From Macrocystis pyrifera (Eukaryota; Sar; Phaeophyceae; Laminariales; Laminariaceae): 64,000 nt of DNA. The position numbers were made by a program, and so were the translations under genes. This document shows positions 1 through 13,292 of the stretch, piece by piece; the first letter of the stretch is position 1, and each line of letters opens with the position of its first letter. A model generated the notes under the pieces. It did no database searches, was not told the DNA's origin, and worked only from the letters and a program-made list of their open reading frames with translations. The stretch spans positions 10,752,165 to 10,816,164 of the forward strand of contig JASSKH010000025.1 of the NCBI GenBank assembly GCA_031763025.1. Direction: 5' to 3'.

Positions 1-222
1 CGTGGGGGTTGCCATGACATGCCGTGGGGTTGCCATGGAGTGCCGTGGCGGTAGCCGCGGGGGTTGCCATGGTACTACCCATGGCATGTCATGGCAACCC
101 CCACGGCGTGCCATGGAATCTTATGCCACACCATGGGATGCCGCGGTGATGCCATGGTATGCCATGGGCGGTACAATGGCAATACCACGGCATGCCCACG
201 ACAAGGTCAAATAGTGTAGAAC
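1..222 (+). repeat. CATGG-rich repeat element, copy 1 (cut by window edge)
   Basis: The first 220 bases are dense in CCATGG, CATGCC and CCGTGG words. They match 47098-47320 closely, base for base with scattered changes, down to the shared end near 'GGTCAAAYAGTGTAGAACCC'. The other half of the element, including the telomere-like units seen in the other copies, lies outside the window. Open frames here are by-products of the repeat and not genes. Confidence 0.8.
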
Positions 223-879
223 CCTGAAGATTGTGCAACATTATCTTGCATTCCGAGCAATGGTGGCTTCCGCCGGCAATACCGGGGTACTTGCAGCCTG
301 AAGACATACCACGTTTCACCATGGGCGCAACAACTTGCGCGTGGAACCACCCTGCTTTAATCGGGATGTGCTGGTGGGCCGATTCAACGGCGACGGGAGG
401 TGTTGTACGTGCGCGCGTGTGCGCGTGTGTACGTGGTTGATCGGATCTCGCCGCGTTTTTGGACGGTTTCAAAAAACGGTTCGCCGATCTCGCCGCGTTT
501 TTAGGTTCTGGCTTTCAAAGCAGATCCTGGTGGTGTACTATTAATAAGCACATGCCTGCACTACTCACGTGGCCTAAACGGCCGGATTGCTCAGTCTATC
601 ATCTAGTGACTTGTAAGGTATAGTAATAAGTGTTGTATCGTTATTTATATAGGATTCATTATACTCGAAGAATTGCCCCCTCTCCCCCCCCCCTGGCGGG
701 CCCAAAATGATGACAAATGGGGTGTGGGTCCAGGAATATTTTTTTGCCTACCATTGTTTGTGCGAAAAAAAAAAAATATTTGAGCGAGATATGGCCGCTC
801 AAAGTTTCAGAGCGACACACACAGAGAGCCAAACTACTGCTGTACACACATAAAACACACAGACACACACGAGTACATA

Positions 880-1062
880 CCCACGCACAAACACAAGGCA
901 ATGCAGAGGACCCACGCACAAACACAAGGCAATGAAGAGGACCCACGCACAAACACAAGGCAATGAAGAGGGATCGGCGTGCTCGGGGTGCCAAGGCTAA
1001 GCGCGGCAGAGTAGCTGGCGGGCGGGGTGCCAAGGCTAAGCGCGGCAGAGTAGCTGGTGGGC
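880..1062. repeat. Two short minisatellites
   Basis: Three 31-bp copies of a unit beginning CCCACGCACAAACACAAGGC run from 880 to about 971. Two 39-bp copies of a unit containing GGCTAAGCGCGGCAGAG follow from 985 to 1062. No function is visible. Confidence 0.75.
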
Positions 1063-1199
1063 GGTTCTCAAAACGTGTTCCACCTGCGGAAGAAATCGAT
1101 TCGGAGCCACGAAAACCACCGTCTCCCCCTGGTGTCAACCTGGTCCATGCTGGAGAGGATGACACCAATTATGATACATGACGAGGTAGATATCCCATT

Positions 1200-4100
1200 T
1201 TACCACATCCAGCAAAGAAAACACAAGCAAAAACTCGAGTTTTTTTATTTATTTTTTTTCCCCTTCCCAAATCCGGGCCATTTTTTCTCGAAAGTGGCCA
1301 ATTAAAATAAAAAAATTGACACCGGATTTAAGTTCCTCTCAACCCCACGGTTCTTGCCAACTTTGTTTCGCCTTTCAACTCTTAAACATTGAGCGACAAA
1401 GAGTGGGGGTCACAAGATGGCAAAATTTAACCGGATGGAGATCCGATCCGATCCGATCCGATAAATGTCGGCTTGTATATCGGATATCGCTTTGTTTTAG
1501 GCCTGTATCGGATCGGAACTGATTCTTGAATTGGTATCCTTGCTTGCTGCTGTGTGGCAGCAGCTATTAATAGCTGCTGTTGCGACTCTACACGAAGCAC
1601 AATCAATCACACACGCAACGAACAACAAGTAGATATACGTACGTACGTCCGGTACAAATCATGGACTAAACGTATATCGTACCTGGTACGTATACTCGTT
1701 CTATGAGAAGGACATTTGGCATTTGGAGTGCATCTCTCGTGCATCTATTAATAGCCTTTTGGAGAGTTGGGGTTGAGAGTTGAGAGAGGCGAGTGGGCTA
1801 CTGCTGCTGTTGTGGGATGAGGAGATCAATTTTCGATTTCGACCAACCTCTCAATCTCTGCAATCATCTCTTGATGATCTCATTCTTCATGACACATACA
1901 TTCCACACGGCCCGTTCCGGCCCTCGACACCAACCCCAATACTTAATACCACGTATCAAAAAGGAGCACATGCACACGACCGCTGTCGATGTCCCTCATG
2001 GGCATCTACAAGTAGTACGTGAAATTACACATATAAACCGAGTCTAATATGGGTTCCTTCGATGCCGCTTGTTCTGCTGCGCAACACACACAAACACGCG
2101 CGCTTACTTTACGCGGGCAGTCACCGGAATTGAGCAGGTTTCCTTGTGCCTCACTGCCATTCAAGAGTGCAAGGATCGCCATCCCAGCGTGCAAGGGCTC
2201 CATGCTTGATGTATCACACATGGCGAAGGCTTCTAGGCTTCTATGTATAGGCGACGCGAGGCCGCTCTACTCTCCACAACTGCTGTTGTGTGACTGGTAC
2301 CTGGTAGCATATGTACCGTTCTCCACTTGCCGCCCCCAAGTTAGAGAGACGAGAAATCTCGCCGCAAACTCGAAACGACGCGTTTCGGGCAAAAACGCCG
2401 AAACCACGCCAAATCATTGTCGGATTTCGAGATTTTTAAAAAATGAAACACAAATCTCCGATCCCCTATACTTTATCCTTTATATTAATTCAATTAATTT
2501 GAAGATTCGTATTAAGAGGTCTCTCACAAATCTCAAACCTCCACGTATGCAGATGCATGATAGGAGCGCACGGTGAAAAAAAGATACTCTGTACGGATGT
2601 AGGCTGGAGGCTGGATGCAACTTGTATCCGCGACAACGAAATGCAACAACACCACCATGCGACCCACTCACGGCGCGTTAGAAAGCGTTGGATCACAGTG
2701 GCTCAGCACTGCTCGGGGTTGTTGGATCACAGGGGCTAAACTATGGTCGGCGACGGGCGCAGCGACGAGACGATCGATATACCCCGAACCAGAAAAAAAC
2801 TCTCGCGAGTACAACGAGCTGGTATAAAACCAACAAATGATACCAGAGGTACCATGTGTACCCCACACACAACAGCAAGATCTGTAGATTTTTTAGTGAG
2901 GAGTGGGAGACGCGGCAGGAGCTCCTTACAGGCACGCGCTGTGTGACTCTCTGCTGCACCGGCACTGACCTTGACACTCGCCCTCTGTTCTTGTCTGTCT
3001 TAGTCTCGACGCTGGGGTGGATAGGCCAGTCAACAACGAAAGAGATATAGCACAGCAGACTTGCCCGATCCACGAATCGATGCCACGAAGAACAAAAAAC
3101 GTGTACCACTTTGTACGTAAATATAAGGACTCATATAATATTAAAATGAAGACATTACAGTTTTTACATTTAAGGACACACCAGTAGAGAAGTGAAGGTC
3201 CCCAAAACATCAAACTTGGCCAATCATTGTGGTGCACTATACGCCCCCCCCCCCCCCCGTAGATTTGTTTTGGTCGTCATGTGTCGACAGAAACAGCCCT
3301 GCCGCTGTTGTTGCTGCTTCTGTTTCCTGTTTCCTTCTTGCCCCCTTTTTTATTTTGGGTTTTTGATCCCCGGGGCAAGGAAGAAGTCTTTTATGGCGGG
3401 TTGGTCAGGTTGGCCTGGGTTCTATTTTTGGTGGGTACCACAACGTGGTGAACGAAAACGGATGGACAACGCTTCGCTTGTTAGATTATAGAGATAAATG
3501 AGTGCTAACACGGGGAAGCTTGTCCCATAGAAAAGGAAGGTGTGGATTCAGGCGGGCCCAGCAGATATCCGATCTGTTTTTCTCGAACCTCCTCGTACGA
3601 GTACAACAGCGAAACAACACCAGGACGAGTACTACTATTAATACGAGTACGTACGTACTGTTTATTCTGTTGTTGTATTCCAGTACTCCGTGGTCGCAGG
3701 TTATTACTTACACGTACGTACGTACCGGTCGGTGTCGTCATATCATACTTAGTTTCTTGGTGTTGTACAAAGAGGCGCTGAAGAAGGTTTCGCTCACAGA
3801 ACTTGCGGAAATAAATGCTCAATAATGCGAAACAAGCAACAGCGTGCTGTATACTAGACGCCTAAGATCAGCCGACACGCATCATGCGGATCTGCCGGTG
3901 TAGAATACCAATATACCACAGGTACGTACATAGAGTGTACTGCATGTTGCAGTACCGAATGTGTGTGCTCAATCGCCCCCCCTTCCCCAATACACGATTC
4001 CAACAGGTATATGAGAACATTGCAAGCACACGCAAGGCGCGATGAACGGAGCGACAAGGAAAAAGGACGGTCTATCGACCGATTGGCGGTGGGACCGAAG

Positions 4101-4850
4101 GCAACGTACTGCGTATATCAGTACGTCGTAGCAGGGGCGCGGTCGGCGGTCGACGAAGAATGCAGACACACTATATACCGAGCGATCGGACGATTGGCAG
4201 TCGGTCGCTGCGACCGAGCGATCCGCCCGTGTTTCGCCGGGAACGTTTTCTCGGATATATATTGGGCATTACGAGAAGTAAGTATGCACGAGTAATGAGT
4301 ACGCACACGAGACTATATAGATACCAGTACAGCAGATAACAGATAGAAGAAGAGCACCTCATCAATATCCTCCACCTCGGAAGATGAGGCCGGACGTCTG
4401 GAGGTCCGATGCCTATCTCCCTTGCCCAATACTTTTCATATTGAAGACGCCCTTCCGAGTAGTACGACTCACACACGTTCCCGTACCCTATTTTACCGGC
4501 CTTTCACGTCACAAAGTACCTGGTATCATAATACTGGCCCACCCTCACGACCCGTACGTGTATGCAAAAACATGGGAGATTCAGGGAAGTGTCGATTCCG
4601 CGAGCTACTGCACAGTAAAACATGGATTGAAGATGCGGCTCGTCAAAATCCACTCCCCCACACGTCAAAACAGCGAGGATACGAAGCCACGAAGAAACGC
4701 CATTAAAAAGGGGGAAGGGAGGAACCCTATATCCGTCAGGGATCGGAGAAACGCCAAACGGTAAAAGCCGTCGCCACATCACCAGCAAGGGGGGAAGCGG
4801 GGTGAGAATGTGCCGACTAAAATGGGGACAAACTGCATATTACCGACATA
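1200..4850. other. No recognisable gene
   Basis: This stretch holds a short GATCC-type microsatellite near 1440-1463, many TACTGCTGTA/TACGTACG-like words and a C run near 3245-3258. A 175-codon open frame at 2049-2576 (+) has no recognisable motif and its 3' part turns AT-rich; I do not call it a gene. Confidence 0.4.
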
Positions 4851-4858
4851 TCTTCAGC

Positions 4859-4860
<2 letters not shown>

Positions 4861-4915
<55 letters not shown>
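4861..4915 (+). repeat. Poly-G run (55 G)
   Basis: Fifty-five uninterrupted G residues, followed by TGGGG. The length is taken from the given sequence; assembled homopolymer length may not be exact. The proline-only peptide read from the other strand is meaningless. Confidence 0.9.
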
Positions 4916-4916
<1 letters not shown>

Positions 4917-5559
4917 GGGGCTAACATATCCGGGCGAAAAGGTAACAGCATAGAAAATCCCACAGTTCTGAGCCGCAGTATGAGATACCCGATTACTTAC
5001 ACTACGAGCGAGGGAGGGTGCGGCAGGACGAGAATACAAAGTAATCCGAAAATCACGATCCTGTACCGCGGAACCGGCCGCAGTACCCTGATCGCCCCCG
5101 ACCACGAGGGAGGGGGGGCGGGGTCGGCAGGTAAAAAAAAATAAAAGAACGGCCTCGAAACCGACCAAAAAAACTCATAAAACGACAAAGACTATGCCGG
5201 AAACCCCGACCCCGAACACCCAGAAATGAAAAAAAGTCGAATGCAGTTGTAATAAAAAACAGCCAATCACGTCTGACCCTCGCTACAAGCATACTATCCT
5301 AATTGACATGCAGCCACCAAGAACCCCGTGCAGTGCCTGTCGAACTCCCGACGCGCCGAAGAGGGGGGAAGCTCGATCGGTTTCTGGTCATCCGGAGAAA
5401 CGCACTAAACGTAGCCCGTCCGTAGATTATTTTCACGCTGACGCCACCCCTAAACCGTCGTTGCCCTTGCACTAGGAGTGAGCACCGTTGGGAAGCACCG
5501 AAGCGCTGTAGTGGTGAAGCCATTCTGCGGACGGGACGCAGCCGAAGCCGTACGCCAGA

Positions 5560-8165
5560 GAACGCTCGTCGTTAGCTCGAGAAAGTTCCCGCTGCGTACG
5601 TACCGCCAATGCGCATCCGGAGGTACTGGCCATTGGTTTGGCGGTGCCTAACGGGGGTGCCGGCCCAGTAGAGCAAGACCTGATGGCGAGAGAGAGTTGG
5701 AGGTACATTTCCTATTCCAAGGATGGGCGAGAGAGTCCCGTTCAATGCGTTTAATGCATCATCGCGATAGCCCCGCCTCGACCGCAGACCGGTGGGTGGA
5801 CGGTGATAAAAACCCGAGGTGTTGAAGAGGAGCCAACTTGAGTGACGTGGTGGGGCGGATTTCTCGGTGAGGTTGTTGAGCACGTATTTTTGCCATGCCC
5901 TGCGGATTTGTTTTCGGTCTGTCGATACTGATCGTAGAGGTTTTAGCACGGGGCTTGCAGCGCAGGGCTTGCAGCACGCCACCGAAACGCGGCGGTGGGC
6001 ATCGGCGCCGGGTATGTCGGCAGAAACAACGCAGACTAGGATTTGAGGGCCGAGAGGGAAGCCGTTCGGGGTGTTGACTAGGATTTGAGGGCCGAGAGGG
6101 AAGCCGTTCGGGGTGTCGCTTGTCGCCGGGCAAACCCTGAAGTCCGGCTACCCCGTTCTGTTCAAAAGTCGTGAGAGGGGGACGAGGAATCCTACCCATG
6201 TAGAATCCAATAGGAGCAAAGCCAGTGGTGGCGCTGACTGAATACTAGTACACAACATCGACGTGAAGGAGCTGCGCGTGCCAGTCATCTTGGCGCTCGC
6301 ACATTGGCGACCATGACTAGCAATTTTGGGCATCGTGTGTTTCACGCGCTCCACCTCGCCGTTGAAGTTCGGATGGCAGGAGCCAGTAGCTTTTGTGCGA
6401 ATGCCGATGAGTTTGTAGACAACGTGTGCCAAAGCTCCAAGAAAAACTAGAGGTCGCTGTCCTAGAGTGTGCGATGCAAGCTACGATAGGGGGTGCGCCT
6501 AATATTAAAAGAGAGATTCCTCACATGATAACTTCTGTACTCTGTACCCCACCTCAACAGCTGACCTTGAGAAAAATAAAAGTGGTAAACCCGATATATA
6601 TGGCCATGGCCTAGTGATATGATATATATCTGAAAACGGTCATTGTAAAAACGAAAATAATTCCAGGGATATTAGGTCGTTCCCAAGTTGAGGAGCAGTC
6701 AGATTTAATTTTTGAAAAAAGTGCTACCCTTACCGTGGCACGCGTCATACCGCGCGACCACGCTCAGAAGGAAATGCGCCTGTTGTCGAAGACGTTGGCC
6801 GCGCTTTCGCATATAAACTCGGTGGCCGTGACATCCAAAACGCGCCAAGGCTGAAACGGTCGGTGAAGAAGAGAAAAAAAAAGGTGCTACCCCGAGGTGT
6901 GAACGAAAGAGGGCCGAAGTTATCGACGTTGATGGGGATGCCTGGTCCCGCTGGCGAGGGCCATCGATATGATGTGCCAGCGGATCGTCAGCCGCGAGAC
7001 GTTTCTATGCTTGGCACTTCGGCCATCTGCGAAGTCACGATCTGGGGCACACGTTTATGCCATTCCGCTGGTAGAACCGTTCGAGTATTCGTTAAGCACG
7101 TTTGTTGCCGAGGTGGCAGGAAGCCATGGAATGACAAGCATGCACGATCTAAGGGCGCATGAGCAGCTGCACGTGATTGCGACCAGGCTCGTCGTTGAAT
7201 AAACAGATCAAATCGGCCGCTGTGAGGCAGGCGGGAAAAGGCGAGGTCGGGTTTTACGAACGCGCAGAATGATATTTATTGTCGTGGGTGGTATGTAGTC
7301 GACCCTTGCTATTAATAGCAAAATCCTGAACGAGAAGGAAGATCGCAGGTGTGAGGGGACACGCAATGAGAAATCAGCGGGCTCGACCAGTGACCGGTCG
7401 ATTATGATGTACCGCATGTCGGCTTGTTTTTTTGTGGACTCGGACTTGTCCCTGCCAGTGTGCGAGTAACGCACGGCGGAATCGCCACACTGCTATTCGG
7501 CAGCAGCGCCAAAAGCACCAAAGCCAGCCGTTGCGGCGTACGGGTTGCCACGCCGGAGCAGGAAGCTTTAGAGGAGAACTCCGACAGGCTCGGCGCGGTC
7601 GCAGTCGGATAGAATGAGTACCGTTGGGACAGGCGAGGGGGCAAGAGCAAGGGCCGTAACGACGGCCGGGTAGGTAGTGGTCGTTGGGCTCGCGGACGGG
7701 TGCCGACCTGCTGAACGGGTGGACGAGGACCCCCGCCTGACCTGAAGTCATATTTAGCAGCAGACGGCGCAGGGCCTGTAGCTGCGGCTGGTCATCGGCG
7801 CGTCCGAGTGGAAATGCGGCCCGAAAGCAGTAGTGCGACGGCAGTCGGAGGCGCCAGAGGGTCTCTGTCAGGAGGCGAAGGGGTGGACAAGCCCGCGGAC
7901 CAGTGATTTCGCCGCTCCATGTGTAGTACCTGGTACTCGTTCGTGAAGGGGGGTGGTGGGCGACGTTTTGTCGCAGCAGGGTGGACTTAGGCGGAGCCTG
8001 TGCCGCCCACTGAGGTTACGAGAATAAAAACCAAAGCGAAGGCGGTGTAGGCAGAAGGAAAACTTACCCGGGAACCATGGGACGCTTAGGTGCCAGCGTT
8101 TCCCTAACGCTGCCCTATACTCGAGGCACCGCTGGACGCGCGTGGTGTGGTCCGAAAGCATCCGG
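5560..8165 (-). mobile_element. Ty3/gypsy-type LTR retrotransposon fossil (internal pol region)
   Basis: Read on the - strand in the order reverse transcriptase end, RNase H region, integrase. Around 8160-8000 there is a peptide resembling the end of a reverse transcriptase palm (KFSFCLHRLRF). Around 6910-6790 an integrase core start is visible (GPL, TPRG and FFTDRFS). Around 6390-6300 there is the classical HPNFNGEVERV block of the integrase core. Around 6190 MGRIPRPPLTTFE recalls the end of the integrase in this family. The element is clearly broken at many places (at least five or so), so it is old. No pair of long terminal repeats was found, so the ends are approximate. gag was not recognised. 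Confidence 0.7.
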
Positions 8166-8338
8166 AACTTCGTGCCCCAAAATAGCTACTCAGAGAACTA
8201 ACACTATAGGCAGACTTGCAGGAAGAAATGATTTCGGGTTCCGTTCATTGTACTGAAGTTGGTGTAGAACGCACCCTTCCCCAAATCAGAAATCGACCAA
8301 TCCAGCCTGGGTCAATGTTGTTATTTCATACCACGGAG

Positions 8339-8341
<3 letters not shown>

Positions 8342-8392
<51 letters not shown>
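8342..8392 (+). repeat. Poly-G run (about 51 G)
   Basis: A second long pure G tract, just beyond the upstream end of the retroelement fossil in its reading direction. Homopolymer length may be unreliable. Confidence 0.9.
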
Positions 8393-8393
<1 letters not shown>

Positions 8394-8399
8394 AGGGGT

Positions 8400-9040
8400 G
8401 ACAGACTCATACGCATGGCGTTGGGATGGAGCCTGGACTCGGCTTACAACGTAAAAGAGTATAAGATAGCTGGACGTGAAAAGAGAGAACTGTGGAGCAA
8501 GAGTAGCGGATGAAGTAGATCGGGAGTGTGTGCGTGTTCTTTACATTAAACGGTTCTTTCTACTATTGATATAGTCGACATCTACCACAACCAATGTCCG
8601 TGCCAATTCTGCCATCCTAGAGAGATACAAGCTTTGTGGTAACAAAACTACGCAACAGAGATACTGCAATGCTATGCAGTAAGCAGAATAAACAATGCCA
8701 TGCCAGTACGGTATACCGTGATAGAGAGTTAGATTACGTGGATATAGATATTTTTTTGTTTCTCTTTGTGTTTCTTCTTTCTGGCGTTGTTCGTGAGTGA
8801 TCGGACTTACGGCTCTCGTCTTGCTGCACATTGTCGGATGGCATGGTGAGCAAAATAAGAAAAAAAAAAACTTGCTGTAATATCATGCGGTCGGTGACCT
8901 TTACTGCTGGCTGTAACATTTTATGAGCGATACAGCAGTATTATACAGTAGCTGGCTTTACGTCTATCTACGGTTGATGTTTTCCAAGCGTGTGTTCTGT
9001 AGGGTAGATCGGTACCTGGAGTATTATTGGTGAGCGTCTT
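8400..9040. other. No recognisable gene
   Basis: AT-richer intergenic DNA with a T/A run and short open frames only. A stretch near 8566-8680 resembles 11930-12030 (CGACATCYA, CACAACCARTGTCCGTGCC, GAGATAC), so it is a dispersed repeat. Confidence 0.4.
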
Positions 9041-9044
9041 GAAA

Positions 9045-9425
9045 TTTACCGAAGTGTCGGGCACCGGTAGCGAGGTCGTATTGATTGAGCTTACCGAAAT
9101 GTCGGGTACAGGTACTGAAGTTGTGTATCAAACTTATTGCAGTATCGGGTACCGGTGTCGAGTTCGTGCCGAACTATGTCGGAGTGTTCGGTAAGGTATT
9201 GAGGCCGTCCCAAACCCCTTCGGTAAGACGAATACCCCAGGTATGCCCTTACCGAAGTGTTGGGTGCCGATATCAAGGTCGTACCGAACTTATCGGCGTG
9301 TAATTTTTGAGGTCGTATCGAACTGACCAAAGTGTCAAGTACAATGCTAGCACCGAGTTCGCACCGAACCATACCGGAGTGCTCGGTATGATTGAGGCCG
9401 TACCAAACCTTACCAAGTACTAGAG
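9045..9425 (+). repeat. Degenerate minisatellite, TACCGAAGTGTCGGGTACCG units
   Basis: About six to eight imperfect units of roughly 44 bp, each starting near TACCGAARTGTCGGGTRC and including GAGGTCGTACCGAACT. Units vary in length and some are separated by diverged DNA. No function is visible. Confidence 0.7.
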
Positions 9426-9429
9426 TTCT

Positions 9430-11060
9430 TTCCGAGCAACTACCCCCGGTATACTTTTTGGTTCGTACCCCACCGATGGAAGGTGTTATGTTTCACATGT
9501 TATGCACAGCAGCAGTACTTATAACACAGAATGAAGTTCAGCTTCGCGTACCTGAACCACGCGCTCGTACTACGTAAAGCTGCAGCTGCCGTTATGTATA
9601 TTCCGCCTGTGTTGAACACATGTGGGGTACGTACAATAAGCAGTGTGCTATGCCTGTGGCGCATTGTACATGTGCATATATGTGTGGTATTGTATGTCAG
9701 TACGAACTCGTATATGACTCATATATATATATGGAGTATCATATATAAACTACGCACTCACTCGCAACGTGTGAGTATCATCTACTAGAACTATTAATAC
9801 CTACCTAGTATGTATGATAAAATACAATAATATTACATCTATCTGCAGCCTTCTTATTCTGTGCGCCACGATTTACACGAGGGAGCTCGCAACACATGAA
9901 CACACAAGGCACATGCAGTAGCAGAGTTGACGTGTTTTTGTGTTCACTGACTGTACCTTTTGGTAGTACTGCGTAGATGGGGGTAATCAAGTGAAGCTAT
10001 TAACAACAAGCTAACACAGCAGAAATCTTACCAGCTGATTCTAAGGCTAACACAGCACAGCAGCGGTGTAACAGCATGCTTACCCTGCACCAGCTGAAGC
10101 TATCTGCTATAACAACCAACCAACTGCTTTCGCTGTTCCTGTCTTCATTGGTGGGGGCGCGAAGAACGCTGATTGGCCGGGGAAAATTGATTCAAAACTC
10201 GCCGCATTATCTGTACGAACCTTGCCTTCTTGCCTTGCTTGCTCGCGAAGGACGATGGACACATGGACACCAATCTACCTGCTGTTTCAAGCGCTCGTCC
10301 GGAGAAGTTGCGCCGTGCTTTGCGCCAAAAACACTCCCGAGAGGATAGGGTGACCAAGTCAGGAGACGTGCCGCCGCATCTTGCAACGCTTCGATTACCG
10401 CGGTAAATAACTGGTCGCTCTGCACACACAGAGCTGGCACGGGGGGGGGGGCTTTTTTTTGAGAGTACAACGAGCGCGCCGCATCTTATTATGTTATTAT
10501 TCCTCCAGCGGGGATGCTCGTGCGCAACAGATAGACGCGCTGTCGCGCTCTTGAGTGGCGATGTAGTGTATACGTTTCGGGAAACATCGCCGACAATGCG
10601 AGCGTGCTTGGGCGCCTTCCGAAAAATCGAGTTTGTTTGGTACATTCGGGGGGAGGAGGGGGGGGGGGCGTATATGGCTTGCTTGTTCAACACAACAGGT
10701 ACGCACATAATATGTAAGTACATGCCTGTACGTACAGGATGCCCGCAGTAGTGTTAACTGCTGTGTACTGCTGTAGTACTCCCGTACACTGCTTGGTACA
10801 AGTAGTAGCTAAGTAGTGCATGCCAGTGCTTCATGTAACCCATATGAACGAGGCAGCCCTCACAAGTAAGTCTCTTCTACAACGTGGACTTGTCAGGTTT
10901 CACGACGGAGCGTCTCGTGGCCTCTGCTATTTTTTATTGGAAATTTGAAGTCTTGGCAAGCGTGCGGTGAGATTAATCTTCCGAGAACCATACCTGTCCC
11001 TGGTGCACAGCAGCCAGCAGCAGTAGCAGATACAGCAGCAGTAGAGCGGCAGTTTTGTCG
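9430..11060. other. No recognisable gene
   Basis: Intergenic DNA with TA-rich microsatellite-like stretches near 9720-9745, a G run at 10441-10450 and many CAGCAGTA words. The longest frame (10145-10723, - strand, 192 codons) shows no domain. Confidence 0.35.
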
Positions 11061-11071
11061 AAGTCAACAAA

Positions 11072-11566
11072 GTGCATGTGGTGAGTGAGGGAGCGCGGGC
11101 TTACCACTGCTGCTGCTGTTTGCAACTACGCGAGCTTGTATCATACATACAGACAACCCGAGCGCGCCGACTGACCCCTGCTCGAGAAATGTGCTCTAGT
11201 TTTATAGATTGGCTTGCTGCTCGTAGTTTTCTCCGTGAGGACGAGGTATGGCAGTTAGTTAATAGTGTAAGTCTAGAGCGGTATTACAGCAGTGTACAGG
11301 AATGGGGACGTAAAGCAGCAGTACCTACCTGGTACGATGTTACAGCCGTCGGTTTTGTTGGCAGACCGCGGTACACAGCACGCAGCAGTAGCAATACGGC
11401 AGTCTTGAATCCATTTTCTGGCGGAGGCGCACCCACCTCCGTTCATTGTTTTGCGGACGAACTATTACTAGGAGTACTGGTGGACCGCCGTGTACGTAAC
11501 GCAACGAGCAACGAAATATCGAGCCCTTTTGCAGGACAGGGTGACGCCTGCTTCGGGATTCAATAA
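11072..11566 (+). other. Unrecognised 164-codon open frame
   Basis: An open frame from 11072 to 11566 with a fairly protein-like middle (…FIDWLAARSFLREDEVWQL… and …SSVQEWGRKAAVPTWYD…). No family was recognised and no splice sites were identified with confidence. It could be an exon or a chance frame in CAG/CTG-rich DNA. Confidence 0.2.
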
Positions 11567-12404
11567 ATGCTGCTGTAGGTTGCGGTTGTTTTCGGCAATA
11601 TGATACTGCTGTGGTAGTTGGCGGTGGTGGTTGAATGGGAACGGTACCATTTGTGCTTCTATTACAGGTTTACAGCAGTATACCATCCAGACCTCGTATA
11701 CCGGTATACCGGTATACAGCTGCCGGTCTGCCGGTATACCTGCTGGTACCTGGTACATTTTTTTAGATGAATACTCGTACCTGGTACCTGTGGTATATTG
11801 CTTTACGTATGATAGGTACGTACGTCGTAGAGCTATTATGCTACGAGCCTGGTACAGAGTACTATTAATATTAATACTGCTGTATTATACATACGATATT
11901 ATACGAAGTGCGTGTGTTTTCTCTATTACCGGTCGACATCCAGCACAACCAGTGTCCGTGCCGATTCTTCAATCCTAGATCAGAGATGAGATAGATACGA
12001 GCTCTGTGGTCACAAAACTACGCCACCACAGAGATACTACTGACTACTGTTGTACATTGTTATACAAGCAGTAAGGAGAGTAGACCGGACTGCAGCAGTA
12101 GATACGACAGACAGGACATACACATTCTATGAAATAGTTAAAACGAAAGAAGCAAAAAAACGAATCGAAAGAAAAAAGAAACACATCAAGTGAGACAAAA
12201 GACAGAAAAAAGTGTCGTGCCCCCCCTATAGGGGATGTGGCAGACACTGCTGTAAAGAACGACCTAAAGAAACAATAACACCACATGTCTGTGAACAGAG
12301 TAGCTACAGCAGTGAGAACGAAGGGAAATAACAGGCAAACCCGAGCGTACGTATATACTGTTAATAGCAGAGCCCCACGATACTACTGCTGTATCCAGAG
12401 AGGG

Positions 12405-12492
12405 GGTCCCGCTTTAGTGAGGTGAAATTTATTTGTCATGGCTTCGTCCGACTTTCGTGCAGTTAATGCGGTTGCCGCACTAAAGCGGGACC
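12405..12492. mobile_element. MITE with GGTCCCGCTTTAGTG inverted ends, copy 1
   Basis: Starts GGTCCCGCTTTAGTG and ends with its near complement CACTAAAGCGGGACC, enclosing about 60 bp. The same ends, diverged, occur at 14496-14590. No protein is coded. Target duplication is not clear. Confidence 0.65.
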
Positions 12493-12969
12493 GGACCTTC
12501 ACTTGAGCGATCCCCGAATCACAGCGAGCTCTTCACGGCTCCACGCCACTATCAACAACAGTTCAGTACGGCCGCAACTCCAACTACATGTGTTTGTAGA
12601 CACGATCCTGTGGGAGAAAACCACAAGTTAAGTTAGGCACGAATATACCAAAGCGGTTGTGGTGTTCCCGGTTTTTTGTCGCCGTTCTTTTGGAAACCCC
12701 GTTTATGGGGAATAAATTGGCGTAAGATCAAGAAGCAGGGCGCCCTTTGGTGGGCCCTGCCGGCGGCCAATTACATATGCCCAGGGACAGTTTGGAGGGA
12801 TCAGGCTCGGATGAGACCAGGTCGGCGTGGGATCAGAGTCCCAGGTTGGAGGAGTTTCGGAAATAGCGTCGACCTGTAATTTAACTGGACAGGCTCGTGC
12901 TTACAAATATTTTCCATCGTCAGGTACAGGGCAGCAGCAGGGTTTGACACTATTTTACTTTTCCGTGGC

Positions 12970-13292
12970 ATGATGAGCCATGGTAACACCCATGGCATAC
13001 TGTGGCATCCCCACGGCATCACATGGCGTGGCATAGGATTCCATGGCATGCCGTGGCATGCCATCGGTGGTACCATGGCAACCCCCGCGGCATCCGCCAT
13101 GGCAACCCCCACGGCACCCCAATGTCCACGGCACCTAGGTTAGGGTTAGGGCTAGGGTTCCATGTTATGCGGTGGAGGTCCGTGGAAGGTTCCGCGGAAG
13201 GTTCCGTGGAAGATGCCGTGGAAGGTTTTGCCGCAGGTGGTGCCACGGCATGCCTGCCATGGCATGTCGCGAAAAAGGACAACAATGTACAA
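12970..13292 (-). repeat. CATGG-rich repeat element, copy 2, with telomere-like units
   Basis: The reverse complement of the element at 46890-47322. From the left: CCATGGCA-type words, GGCAACCCCCACGGCACCCC, four degenerate TTAGGG units at about 13137-13160, then CCGTGGAAGGTTCC words, ending in GTCGCGAAAAAGGACAA. The telomere-like tract sits at the same internal position in both copies, so it is part of the element and not a chromosome end. Confidence 0.8.

Noticed and set aside
13137-13160. True telomere or chromosome-fusion point
   Set aside because: The tract sits at a fixed internal place of a dispersed repeat and has only four degenerate units.
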